Both the position numbers and the translations under genes were made by a program. From Deltaproteobacteria bacterium (GTDB lineage Bacteria > Desulfobacterota_B > Binatia > UBA9968), in NCBI GenBank assembly GCA_027297485.1, contig JAPUHZ010000083.1, positions 1-27,311 of the forward strand: a DNA stretch of 27,311 nt, given 5' to 3'. Of this stretch, positions 14,884 through 22,690 are shown piece by piece. Below the pieces are notes generated by a model. It was not told the DNA's origin. It saw nothing but the letters and a program-made list of their open reading frames with translations, and did not search any database. Within the stretch, counting starts at the first letter, position 1. Each line of letters begins with the position of its first letter.

Positions 14884-15069
14884 CTAATACAAACGCAGTA
14901 AGTAAGTTTACATTTCCTCGGTGGAAGGAGCCTTCAGGCCGAGGGAAATGGGGGTGATTATTCCTACCGTTTGGGCCTGCACCAAGCCTCACGTTCTGTC
15001 CCCTCGTCCTTCAGTCTCCTTCCCCTCGGAATAGCCTCAATGGTGCGAATTTAAATACGTTTGTATTAG
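14884..15069. repeat. 12-bp inverted repeat enclosing a stem-loop, upstream of the binding-protein gene
   Basis: CTAATACAAACG (14884-14895) and CGTTTGTATTAG (15058-15069) are perfectly complementary and 162 bases apart. Between them lies a good stem-loop at 14911-14950 (CATTTCC-TCGG paired with CCGA-GGAAATG, plus inner GAAGG/CCTTC). The right arm ends 3 bases before the TTGACA at 15073. Either a small miniature-element-like unit or two operator half-sites that could loop; the sequence does not decide. Confidence 0.5.
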
Positions 15070-15072
15070 AAG

Positions 15073-15101
15073 TTGACAATGCCCAGTCTAGTGGATATTG
15101 G
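15073..15101 (+). promoter_or_regulatory. Possible promoter of the solute-binding-protein genes
   Basis: TTGACA (15073-15078), 17 bases, TATTGG (15096-15101), 26 bases before the ATG at 15128. The -35 is perfect and the -10 weak. The spacer ends GTGGA, similar to the other TTGACA...GGATA sites. It would leave a short leader of about 20 bases that still includes the ribosome site. Confidence 0.5.
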
Positions 15102-15127
15102 TAAGGGCGGTTTTCCGGGGGTGCTTT

Positions 15128-16114
15128 ATGAAATCACAGCTAGCCGCCCTGCTGATCCTTTTCTTGGCCTCCCTCTCCCAGGCTGCGTCGGTGGAAGAGC
15201 TTGCGAACAGGGAGGGGGAGGTTATGTTTTACAGCTCGCTTAATAACAGGCAGATTAAAACACTCGCCGAGGTGTTCCATAAGAAGTATCCTTCTGTCAA
15301 AGCTACCTTTTACCGGGGAAGAAGCAGTCGCATCAGACAGCGTATTTTTAGTGAAGCGCAGGCAGGACGACATACCTTTGACGTTGTTTCCGCCTCAGGA
15401 TTCGAACTGCAGCTCATCAAATGGAAAGGAATGACGGCAAAGTTTGTTTCCTCCCAACATTCCTCCTACGACAAGGGTTTTAAAGACCCAGACGGACACT
15501 GGACTAATGTCCACCTGCTCCTAAAGGGGATGGGATATAACACTGGATTGGTCGCTGAAGGGGATGCGCCCAAGAAGTACGACGATCTACTCCACCCCAG
15601 ATGGAAGGAAAAGATCGGCATTAACCTTCGGGATGCCGAATGGTACATAAACTTGCAGCGACGCATGGGCAAAGAAAAGGCTAGAAGTTTTCTCAAAGCC
15701 CTAGCGGCACAAAATCCGGGCCTGCGAGAAGGACATAACCTGATCGCTCAACTTCTGGCAGCGGGTGAGTTCCAAGTGATTGCCAATGGGTATGCCCACA
15801 TCATTGCACGACTGAAGGGAGTCGGGGCCCCCGTACAATGGGTATTTGAGGAGCCGGTCATCACTTATCTCCACCCTATTGCGCTTGCGAAACATGCTCC
15901 CCATCCCAACGCGGGAAAGCTCTTTATTAATTTTGTTCTTTCTAAGGAAGGGCAGACGATGCTCCGCGAGCAGGGAAGGATTCCCAGTCATAGGGATATC
16001 GGCCCCAAGGTGTTCTCCCTCGAAGGAATCAAACTTTTTCCCAGTGACCCCAGGCTTGCCAAAGGCTACGCCGCAGCAACCGAGGAGATGCGAGCCATCT
16101 TCGGGGTCAAATAG
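15128..16114 (+). CDS. Periplasmic solute-binding protein (iron/polyamine-type ABC family)
   Basis: Secreted type 2 binding protein of 328 residues. The signal peptide is residues 1-18 (MKSQLAALLILFLASLSQ, with AAS following). The mature part starts VEELANREGEVMFYSSL, and later GRSSRIRQRIFSEAQAGRHTFDVV (about 67-90, in pieces) and LLHPRWKEKIGI match the AfuA/FbpA-like group. I use the ATG at 15128 rather than the in-frame TTG at 15098, because it has GGGGGTG upstream and gives a clean signal peptide. A paralogue follows 21 bases later. No permease or ATPase gene is present, so it may serve a transporter elsewhere or act as a sensor. The ligand is unknown; iron-like ligands are only one option in this family, and the catabolic context suggests an organic anion. 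Confidence 0.85.
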   Translation: MKSQLAALLILFLASLSQAASVEELANREGEVMFYSSLNNRQIKTLAEVFHKKYPSVKATFYRGRSSRIRQRIFSEAQAGRHTFDVVSASGFELQLIKWKGMTAKFVSSQHSSYDKGFKDPDGHWTNVHLLLKGMGYNTGLVAEGDAPKKYDDLLHPRWKEKIGINLRDAEWYINLQRRMGKEKARSFLKALAAQNPGLREGHNLIAQLLAAGEFQVIANGYAHIIARLKGVGAPVQWVFEEPVITYLHPIALAKHAPHPNAGKLFINFVLSKEGQTMLREQGRIPSHRDIGPKVFSLEGIKLFPSDPRLAKGYAAATEEMRAIFGVK

Positions 16115-16135
16115 AGGCAGCTAAAGGGAGTTTAT

Positions 16136-17209
16136 ATGGCCTACAGGACGTGGATGATTTTCCTCTCAATCGGCATATGCCTGAGTTATGGCACCCCTCC
16201 CGTTCTTTCTCAGGTGCCAGGAGAGTCGATTCTAACCTCCATCAATAAACTTTCCGCTGAGCAGAGGACAGCACGGCTGCTTTCTGGAGCTCGCGAAGAA
16301 AGGCTTGTCGAGTGGTACGGTTCCCTTCCCTTCACCGATGTGAGGCCTCTCATTAAAAAGTTTAAAAAACTCTACCCGTTTATCGAGGTCAAATACACCC
16401 GGGGTGGTGGAACAAGTCTCGTCAATCGGGTCCTGACCGAACACAGGGCAGGGGTTAATAAAGTGGATGTGCTCGGAGGGCGGGGTAACCTTCACACCAC
16501 TCTAATGAAAGCAGGCTTGGTCGCTAAAAATATGGCTCCTCTGCGCAGGGAGATTCGTAAAGGGTTTATGGATGAAAGAGGCTACCTTGTTGCTCCTTTT
16601 ACCTATGCAGTGGTCATTGGATACAACACCCACAACGTCCGCCCGGATAAAATTCCCCAATCTTACCACGATCTTCTCGGACCAGAATGGAAAGGGCAGA
16701 TGGCCTTGGACCGTGAGGCTTACGACTGGTTTGCCGGGATGCTCGATATTCTGGGGGAAGAGAGGGGAGTCGATTTTGCCAGAAAAATAGCAGCCCAGAA
16801 TCTCACCCTTCGACGGGGCCACACCCTGATGACACAGCTCATGGCCGCCGGTGATATAAAGATTATGGTGGACGGTTATCATTTTCGCCTCCAGAGCTTT
16901 AAGGAAAAGGGAGCGCCAGTCGATTATGTCCTTACCAACCCCACGATCCTAAAGGAGCCAAGCGCTCTCTGGATCATGAAGCACGCCTCTCATCCGCACG
17001 CCTCTGCCCTTTTGGTTGACTTTCTCTTTTCCCTTGAGGCTCAGGAAATCTATGCCAGCCAGAATCGCCTCGTAGCCCGAAAGAACATGGAATGGGATTT
17101 TAAGGGGAAAAAGCTCCCTGACTTTCATGTTCTCTCGAGCGAAAAGTGGGGTCCTCGTTATAACGATTTAATCAGACAGTTTGATCAGATCTTTCGCCGG
17201 GGAAATTAG
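16136..17209 (+). CDS. Periplasmic solute-binding protein, paralogue of the preceding gene
   Basis: Secreted binding protein of 357 residues with a signal peptide at residues 1-26 (hydrophobic IFLSIGICLSYG core, VLSQ cleavage region). It aligns with the upstream protein over most of its length. For example, AAQNLTLRRGHTLMTQLMAAG here equals AAQNPGLREGHNLIAQLLAAG there in a continuous block, and both have a GAPV segment and a KHA-HP-A motif near the end. The mature start is about 25 residues longer than the paralogue's. AGGGAG lies six bases upstream of the ATG. The tandem pair likely arose by duplication and forms one transcript. The missing permease and ATPase genes are the oddity. Ligand unknown. 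Confidence 0.85.
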   Translation: MAYRTWMIFLSIGICLSYGTPPVLSQVPGESILTSINKLSAEQRTARLLSGAREERLVEWYGSLPFTDVRPLIKKFKKLYPFIEVKYTRGGGTSLVNRVLTEHRAGVNKVDVLGGRGNLHTTLMKAGLVAKNMAPLRREIRKGFMDERGYLVAPFTYAVVIGYNTHNVRPDKIPQSYHDLLGPEWKGQMALDREAYDWFAGMLDILGEERGVDFARKIAAQNLTLRRGHTLMTQLMAAGDIKIMVDGYHFRLQSFKEKGAPVDYVLTNPTILKEPSALWIMKHASHPHASALLVDFLFSLEAQEIYASQNRLVARKNMEWDFKGKKLPDFHVLSSEKWGPRYNDLIRQFDQIFRRGN

Positions 17210-17337
17210 GCGCAGTCGATTTCACTACAGCACGGAATAAGCGGCAAGATCTCTTTGAGATTGCGAACTCCCTGGAGAGAATCCGACACAGCACTGCCAT
17301 TACGGTCTAGCAGGACCTCTGTCAGACCAACGCTAGA

Positions 17338-17502
17338 TTGACACAATGCCTCTTATCGGATACATTTCTCAAAACGGCTGAGCCGTCGCTACCTGACCCT
17401 CTCCGATAGCCCCTTGCGGTTCTCGAACTGGAGCTAGCATGGGTCGTTGTGAGAATTCTTGGCTTCTCGGTGACCATAGCCCAAACCCGAGTTCCTATCA
17501 TT
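17338..17502 (+). repeat. Approximately 165-bp dispersed repeat, copy 3
   Basis: It begins with a promoter-like head (TTGACA at 17338-17343, 17 bases, TACATT at 17361-17366). Its last 96 bases (17407-17502) match copy 2 at 12569-12665 with five transitions and one gap. Compared with copy 2, copy 3 always has G or C where copy 2 has A or T. The remaining gap 17210-17665 holds no convincing gene apart from this repeat and the hairpin at 17619-17644. Confidence 0.8.
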
Positions 17503-17618
17503 TCCCTTCTGCGATCTGTAATCCTACGAGAAAGAGTGTCCCAAGATTCGGAAATGATTTACAGCCTAGCGTCGACATCGACACCGCCGATAACCGGGAG
17601 TATTAGAAGGGTTGGCAC

Positions 17619-17644
17619 GGGTGATCGGAGATGTTTGATCACCC
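17619..17644 (+). promoter_or_regulatory. Hairpin or operator upstream of the molybdenum hydroxylase gene
   Basis: GGGTGATC (17619-17626) and GATCACCC (17637-17644) form a perfect 8-base inverted repeat with a 10-base spacer, 21 bases before the ATG at 17666. It could be a dimeric repressor site or an RNA hairpin controlling access to the ribosome site (GGCGGAG). Confidence 0.45.
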
Positions 17645-17665
17645 ATTGAAAGTTGAAGGCGGAGA

Positions 17666-19978
17666 ATGAAAAAAACGCAAGCTCTTAAGATCGTCGGCAC
17701 TGATACCCCACGCCTGGACGGGATAGAGAAAGTAACGGGAAAAGCCGTCTATACCGGAGACATCGAACTTCCCGGGATGGCCTTTGCAAAGATCCTAAGG
17801 AGCCCTTGGACCCATGCAAGGTTGGTCAACATTGATGCCAGCAAGGCTGAAAGCTTCCCCGGTGTTCTTTCCGTTCTCACGCGCAATGATCTAGCCGGTC
17901 TCAACTACCACTACGGCGCCACTTACAAAGATCAATCCATCGTGGCAGTAGAGAAGGTGAGGTACGAAGGGGATCCGGTCGCCGCCGTGCTCGCAGTGGA
18001 CGAAGAAACCGCAGAGGAGGCATTGACCCTCATTGATGTCGAGTACGAGGAACTGCCTGCCGTTACCAACATCGAAGAGGCGCTCGCTCCGGGCGCACCA
18101 CGGGTCCATGAGGCCCAATCCGTCAAAGCTGAGCTGCGCGGCTCCAGATACGGCGCTCCGGAAAGGTTCAAAGGAACCAACGTCTGCTACTATTTTAGTT
18201 ACAACCGGGGAGATGTCGCGCAGGGATTTAATAAATCCGACTATGTCTTTGAAGACACTTTTCGCTTCCCGAAGGTACAACACTACTCTTTGGAGGCTCA
18301 CGTTAATGTTGCCTATTTCGAGTGGGACCGATTGACCGTTTGGAGCTCGTGCCAGGATCCCTTTAGCCTGCGTGACCATCTTGCCGGGATTTTCAACCTC
18401 CCTCTGAGCCGAGTCCGCGTCATTGTCCCTTACGTAGGAGGGGGCTACGGAGGGAAACTCTATATCAAGGCAGAACCGATTGCCGCTGCCTTGTCCCGGA
18501 AGGCCCGCCGTCCCGTGAAGTTAGCTCTCTCGGTTAGCGAGAGCTTCAAAACGATAACGCGCCATCCAGCACGCATCCGGATAAAGACCGGAGTGACTCG
18601 CGAGGGGCGCCTTGTGGCCAGAGAATGTGAAATATACATGGATACAGGCGCCTACGCCGACGCTGGCCCGAGAGTGACGCAAAAAGCAGGCTATCGCGCG
18701 TTGGGTCCCTATCGCATTCCTAATGTCAAAGTCGATGCCCATAGCGTTTATACTAATACGGTCCCGGCAGGGGCTTTCCGCGGATTCGGTTCGGTTCAGG
18801 TCGCCTGGGCCTACGAGTCGCAGATTGATTTGATCGCCGAAAGGCTAGGCATGGATCCCCTGGAGATTCGCCTTAAGAATCTCCTGAAAAAGGGTGAAGC
18901 CTATACCCCGGGGGACACGCCCGTGGACTGCGACCTTAAAGAAGGCTTATTGAAGGTAGCCCGGGCTCTGGAATGGAATCGCAAACCGTCCAAGCCCTAT
19001 ACCGGCAAGGGGCTGAGCTGCTGCATCAAGGATGCTGGCGGGACCTATAAGATCGCTGGCGCAACAGTGAAGATCTGCGCAGATGGCAGCGTGGTTCTGC
19101 TGACCGGCACGGTAGAAATCGGGCAAGGCTCCCGCACGGCGTTAAGCCTCGTAGTGGCGGAGGAGTTAGCTTTGAGTTTGGAGTGCGTCTCGGTGGCACA
19201 ACTGGATACGGATGTCACGCCTTACGACGTCTCCACCAGCGCAAGCAGCTCTATGACCGTTATGGGTCTTGCTGTACAAAGGGCCGCGCAGGACGTCAAG
19301 AAACAGATTCTTCGTGCAGCCGCCAAAATTCTCGGAGAGAGAGTGGATCGGCTAACCCTTAAAAACAGTAAAGTTTATACTCCCAAAGGCCGAGGTGTCC
19401 CCTACAGTAAGATCATTACAGAATATTTCGGAAGTAAGGCGGGAGAAATCATCGGGAAGGGCATCTACCAAGACAAAAAGAGCAAAAAGGCTGTCCTGGG
19501 CTCGCGCACAACATTTTGGGAGGTGAGTTGGGGCGGGGTTGAGGTAGAGGTAGATCCGGACACTGGAGTCATTCAGATACTGAAGTATATCTCGGTCGCC
19601 GATGTAGGAAAGGCCATCAACCCGGTTCAGTGTCTCGGCCAAGACGAAGGTGCCGTCATGTTTGGTCTCGGGCATACTCTTTTCGAGGAGATGATTTACG
19701 AAGATGGCCAATTGTTGAATCCTAATCTCATTGACTATCGAGTTCCCACCTTCCTTCACCTACCAAAGGAATTTTCTTCGACCCTTATAGAGAACCGAAA
19801 TGGGCCAGGACCTTTCGGTTCTAAAGGCATGGGGGAGGGAGGGCTTCTCCCGGTCGCTTCGGCTATCGCCAGTGCCGTCTCCAATGCCGTGGGCGTTCGT
19901 ATTTACGATCTCCCCCTTACGCCTCCAAAAGTCTGGCGTGCCTTGCAGGCTAAAGAAAGTATTGCGAGGAAAGGCTAA
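17666..19978 (+). CDS. Molybdopterin-binding hydroxylase large subunit (xanthine dehydrogenase family), orphan
   Basis: Large catalytic subunit of 770 residues of the xanthine dehydrogenase/aldehyde oxidase family, binding the molybdopterin cytosine dinucleotide cofactor and hydroxylating a C-H bond with water-derived oxygen. It starts with the a/b hammerhead domain (about 15-130: RLDGIEKVTGKAVYTGDIELP). Then come GGGYGGK (258-264), GAFRGFG (369-375), an EIGQGSRT cofactor segment, and the catalytic Glu near residue 724 in KGMGEGG. The AFRGFG motif resembles xanthine dehydrogenase and 4-hydroxybenzoyl-CoA reductase, not the AYRCSF of CO dehydrogenase. The usual [2Fe-2S] and FAD subunit genes are not adjacent. 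Partners must be elsewhere, or the protein uses other electron carriers. GGCGGAG precedes the ATG. Substrate is unknown; neighbours suggest an aromatic acid or its CoA ester. Confidence 0.9.
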   Translation: MKKTQALKIVGTDTPRLDGIEKVTGKAVYTGDIELPGMAFAKILRSPWTHARLVNIDASKAESFPGVLSVLTRNDLAGLNYHYGATYKDQSIVAVEKVRYEGDPVAAVLAVDEETAEEALTLIDVEYEELPAVTNIEEALAPGAPRVHEAQSVKAELRGSRYGAPERFKGTNVCYYFSYNRGDVAQGFNKSDYVFEDTFRFPKVQHYSLEAHVNVAYFEWDRLTVWSSCQDPFSLRDHLAGIFNLPLSRVRVIVPYVGGGYGGKLYIKAEPIAAALSRKARRPVKLALSVSESFKTITRHPARIRIKTGVTREGRLVARECEIYMDTGAYADAGPRVTQKAGYRALGPYRIPNVKVDAHSVYTNTVPAGAFRGFGSVQVAWAYESQIDLIAERLGMDPLEIRLKNLLKKGEAYTPGDTPVDCDLKEGLLKVARALEWNRKPSKPYTGKGLSCCIKDAGGTYKIAGATVKICADGSVVLLTGTVEIGQGSRTALSLVVAEELALSLECVSVAQLDTDVTPYDVSTSASSSMTVMGLAVQRAAQDVKKQILRAAAKILGERVDRLTLKNSKVYTPKGRGVPYSKIITEYFGSKAGEIIGKGIYQDKKSKKAVLGSRTTFWEVSWGGVEVEVDPDTGVIQILKYISVADVGKAINPVQCLGQDEGAVMFGLGHTLFEEMIYEDGQLLNPNLIDYRVPTFLHLPKEFSSTLIENRNGPGPFGSKGMGEGGLLPVASAIASAVSNAVGVRIYDLPLTPPKVWRALQAKESIARKG

Positions 19979-20169
19979 AGGGGTTATCGATATTGTGCTG
20001 GCACTTGGCTCTTCGTTTACCTTTTAATCGTTCGTCCATTTGAGACTCACTTTTATTCTGGCTTTCTCATCCAGAGCTTCCCCGATTTTTGACTATGAAC
20101 TATCCCTTGTCATTTCCCGTCCGAGGAAGTATTAAAGAGATTATAATAAAAACGCGAAAGGACAGCTCT

Positions 20170-21603
20170 ATGGGATCCCGCGACCTGAGAGATTTTATAT
20201 CGAATATCAAAGAACTTGGAATGCTGCGTATCGTAGAGGGGGCTCACTGGGATCTAGAGATCGGCGCCATCTCACAGATGATGCAGGAGACCGAAGAGAA
20301 CCCGGTTCTCCTATTTGATAAGATCCCTGGCTATCCGCCGGGCTTCCGAGTCCTAGCCAATCATCAAAACAGCCCCAAAAAACAGGCCCTGGTCCTAGGC
20401 CTGCCAATGGAGCTGAGTTTCCTGGAAATCGTTTACCAAATGAAAGAAAAGCGGAAGCAAACGAGTTTCCTTCCACCAAAGGAAGTGGAAGGCGGACCAG
20501 TCCTGGAAAATTGTGACCGTGGAGATAAAGTCAACCTCTTCAAATTTCCCACCCCCAAGTGGCGCACCCTGGAAGGCGGACGATACATCGGGACCTCTAC
20601 ACTGGTGATCAACCGCGATCCGGATGAGGGTTGGGTCAACATGGGCTGCTACCGGCAGATGATCCTTGACGAAAAGACTGTGGGTTATTTTGTGGAGCCC
20701 CACCATCACGGGATGATCATTGCTAAGAAGTATTGGGCCAAGGGCAAGCCCTGTCCCGTGGTTGCATGCTATGGGCAGGAGCAAGAGCTATTCCAGGCAG
20801 CGACTGCGAGCGCCCCGTGGGGGAGATCGGAGCTCGATGTTGCAGGGGGATTAAAGGGAGAGCCAGTCGAGGTATTTAAAGGTGAACTCACTGGCCTTCC
20901 CATTCCAGCCAGGGCGGAGATCGCCATAGAGGGAGAGGTCCCCCCGCCAGAGGTGGATTCGAGGGTTGAGGGGCCTTACCGTGAGTGGCCCGGCTATTAC
21001 AGCCAGGAGCCGACGCCTCAGCCGGTTATTCGCATAAAAGCCGTTTACCATCGCAACGACCCGATCATGACCGGGCCTCCGGCCTGCAACCGAAACATCA
21101 GTGTTGGAGCTGTTGCGCATGCGGCCATAGCTGTTTGGGACGCCTTAGAGAAAACCGCCCTGCCAGGTATTCGCGGGGTGTGGGCGCACGCCAATGGCCT
21201 GTTTATCGTTATCTCTCTAAAGCAGGAGTTCGCCGGACACGCGAAAATGGCCCTTCTCACGGCTACCGGAGCGCGTGGCTCTAACAGCGCTTACCGCTAC
21301 TATGTGGTGGTGGACGAGGATATTGACCCCACAAACCTGCACGATGTCCTCTGGGCCATGACCACTCGCTGCGTACCGGAAGAACAGATAGATATAATTC
21401 GGGGTACCATGAGCACACGGGTGGACCCGCTCATCAGCCCAAAAAAGCGGGAGGTTGGGGACCTCACTTGCGGGAGGGTCCTGATCAATGCCTGTAAGCC
21501 CTGGGACTGGATCGACCAGTTCGGTAAATCTATGACCTTCACACCTGAGTTTGAACGCCAGGTCCGCGAGAAGTGGGGCCATCTGATAAGAAATAACCGA
21601 TAA
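20170..21603 (+). CDS. UbiD-family (prenylated-FMN) decarboxylase, canonical active site
   Basis: UbiD decarboxylase of 477 residues from the ATG at 20170. An upstream in-frame ATG at 20089 would add 27 residues. I prefer 20170 because AAAGGA lies 7 bases before it and the protein then begins with the family's usual DLRDFI. A TATAAT (20142-20147) sits just upstream, though with no good -35. Catalytic residues are Arg162 in NMGCYRQ and Glu267 and Glu272 in EGPYREW, the classical Arg-Glu-Glu set of prFMN decarboxylases. Other marks are PVLLFDKIPGYPPGFRV (45-61), HHHGM (178-182) and a C-terminal IIRGTMSTRVDP. It lies 191 bases after the molybdenum hydroxylase gene and may share its pathway. No ubiX for cofactor synthesis is nearby. 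A small AGGTCA/TGACCT stem overlaps the stop codon. Confidence 0.93.
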   Translation: MGSRDLRDFISNIKELGMLRIVEGAHWDLEIGAISQMMQETEENPVLLFDKIPGYPPGFRVLANHQNSPKKQALVLGLPMELSFLEIVYQMKEKRKQTSFLPPKEVEGGPVLENCDRGDKVNLFKFPTPKWRTLEGGRYIGTSTLVINRDPDEGWVNMGCYRQMILDEKTVGYFVEPHHHGMIIAKKYWAKGKPCPVVACYGQEQELFQAATASAPWGRSELDVAGGLKGEPVEVFKGELTGLPIPARAEIAIEGEVPPPEVDSRVEGPYREWPGYYSQEPTPQPVIRIKAVYHRNDPIMTGPPACNRNISVGAVAHAAIAVWDALEKTALPGIRGVWAHANGLFIVISLKQEFAGHAKMALLTATGARGSNSAYRYYVVVDEDIDPTNLHDVLWAMTTRCVPEEQIDIIRGTMSTRVDPLISPKKREVGDLTCGRVLINACKPWDWIDQFGKSMTFTPEFERQVREKWGHLIRNNR

Positions 21604-21768
21604 GGTCAGTCAATGACCTCCTGATAGCTACGAATGATATATATATGTATGCTCCTTGACAAATTTCCTAGAATTTGCGACTCTTATGTTTCCAACTTTC
21701 AAAGGGCATTAAGCCCCTTCCTTACTTACTTTACTCCAGATAGATCAATCTTGGGTTTTTTTATTTAC

Positions 21769-22470
21769 ATGGGGAAGTTCATAAAACTTTTAGATTTTCA
21801 ATTGCTTAGATACAGGGCCTCAGCCTCAAAATTGGCCCTGTTATCTCTTATGTTCTTCCTTCTCATTCCCTCTCAGCCTTTCCAGGGAGAAGGCGGTCAC
21901 TGGATAGAGCTGGTTGATTATGCCGAGGATAGAGATGCCTCGAAAATTCTCAGGATTTATTCAATAGTTAAATCATACAGAACGGATTTGAGGGATGCCT
22001 CGGCCTGGGCCATATCCGAGACCATCCTGGAGGAGAGCAAAAAACACTCCCTTGATCCCATGCTGGTCCTCGCAGTTATAAGCGTGGAAAGCAACTTCCA
22101 GCATACAGCAGTTTCTAGCAAGGGAGCACGGGGTTTGATGCAAATTCGCCCCTTTGTCGCCGACGCCTTGGCCCAAGAGCTAGGGTTAAGGGATAAAGAG
22201 ATCAAGGGATCAAAAGATCACCCCTTTACCCCTTCAATCCTTAAACCCTTAAATCTTGAGGATCCCATTCTCAATATAAAGCTTGGGGTTTTTTACCTAT
22301 ACCGCCTGAAGAAAAACTTCAGGGATGTAAGACTCGCATTAGCTGCCTATAATTGGGGGCCCACGGAGATTAAAAACAGATTAGCTGGTGACGAAGCGGT
22401 CCCATTAGGCTATGCCACGAAAGTCCTTTCTACATACCATAGTTACCGCAAGCACAACCGCCAAACCTAA
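21769..22470 (+). CDS. Lytic transglycosylase (SLT domain) with an in-frame palindromic insert
   Basis: Periplasmic or membrane-anchored murein-cleaving enzyme of 233 residues. Residues 1-37 are a basic start plus a hydrophobic segment (LALLSLMFFLLIPSQPF), a signal peptide or anchor. The SLT domain carries the catalytic Glu107 in VISVESNF, then KGARGLMQIRP (118-128), and AYNWGP (193-198) near the end. Residues 139-160 do not look like an SLT sequence and come from a 66-base palindromic element (see 22183-22248). The start is uncertain. An ATG at 21634 gives 45 more residues but no better ribosome site, and a TTGACA at 21656 suggests transcription starts downstream of it. It stands alone between the UbiD and JAMM genes. 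Confidence 0.85.
   Translation: MGKFIKLLDFQLLRYRASASKLALLSLMFFLLIPSQPFQGEGGHWIELVDYAEDRDASKILRIYSIVKSYRTDLRDASAWAISETILEESKKHSLDPMLVLAVISVESNFQHTAVSSKGARGLMQIRPFVADALAQELGLRDKEIKGSKDHPFTPSILKPLNLEDPILNIKLGVFYLYRLKKNFRDVRLALAAYNWGPTEIKNRLAGDEAVPLGYATKVLSTYHSYRKHNRQT
22183..22248. repeat. 66-bp palindromic element inside the lytic transglycosylase gene
   Basis: Left arm GGGTTAAGGGATAAAGAG (22183-22200) and right arm ending in AATCCTTAAACCC are imperfectly complementary around GATC-AAAA-GATC (22208-22219). The element is exactly 22 codons, preserves the frame and encodes residues 139-160 (GLRDKEIKGSKDHPF and onward). The size and words (GGGATAAAG, CCTTAA) resemble the intergenic palindrome at 10663-10727. 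Confidence 0.6.
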
Positions 22471-22481
22471 TTGCACTCTGC

Positions 22482-22504
22482 ATTCAGAATTCTGAATTCA
22501 GAAT
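22482..22504. repeat. Short ATTCAGAAT palindromic repeat
   Basis: ATTCAGAATTCTGAAT (22482-22497) is a perfect 16-base palindrome continued by TCAGAAT. It lies 12 bases after the lytic transglycosylase stop. The rest of the 220-base gap to 22690 holds GC-rich small hairpins (for example CCGGC with GCCGG at about 22543-22560) and no gene that I can see. Confidence 0.5.
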
Positions 22505-22690
22505 AAGGCTTTCACCGAGAGCCCTTTTGCGGGAAGCTTCTCCCGGCTGCTTACGGCCGGCAGAGTTCCATGCACTGAAAGGAAACCAGAAGCTCGCGAA
22601 CCCTCATCGCAGAGATAAATATACCGATAGCAAATAGCCATCATCCTGTGGTAAAGAAAATAGGCTAAAAAAAGCTAGAGCGGTAGAACC

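Noticed and set aside
14881..14990. Riboswitch upstream of the binding-protein genes
   Set aside because: The stem-loop at 14911-14950 does not match the conserved core of any riboswitch I know, and it probably lies upstream of the predicted promoter at 15073.
14534..15069. CRISPR array in the hairpin-rich intergenic region
   Set aside because: The repeats differ from each other, have no regular spacing, and no cas genes are nearby.
17449..17649. Possible 66-residue ORF in repeat copy 3
   Set aside because: The reading frame is not conserved between repeat copies (changes fall at second codon positions, and a 1-base gap lies upstream), and there is no ribosome site.
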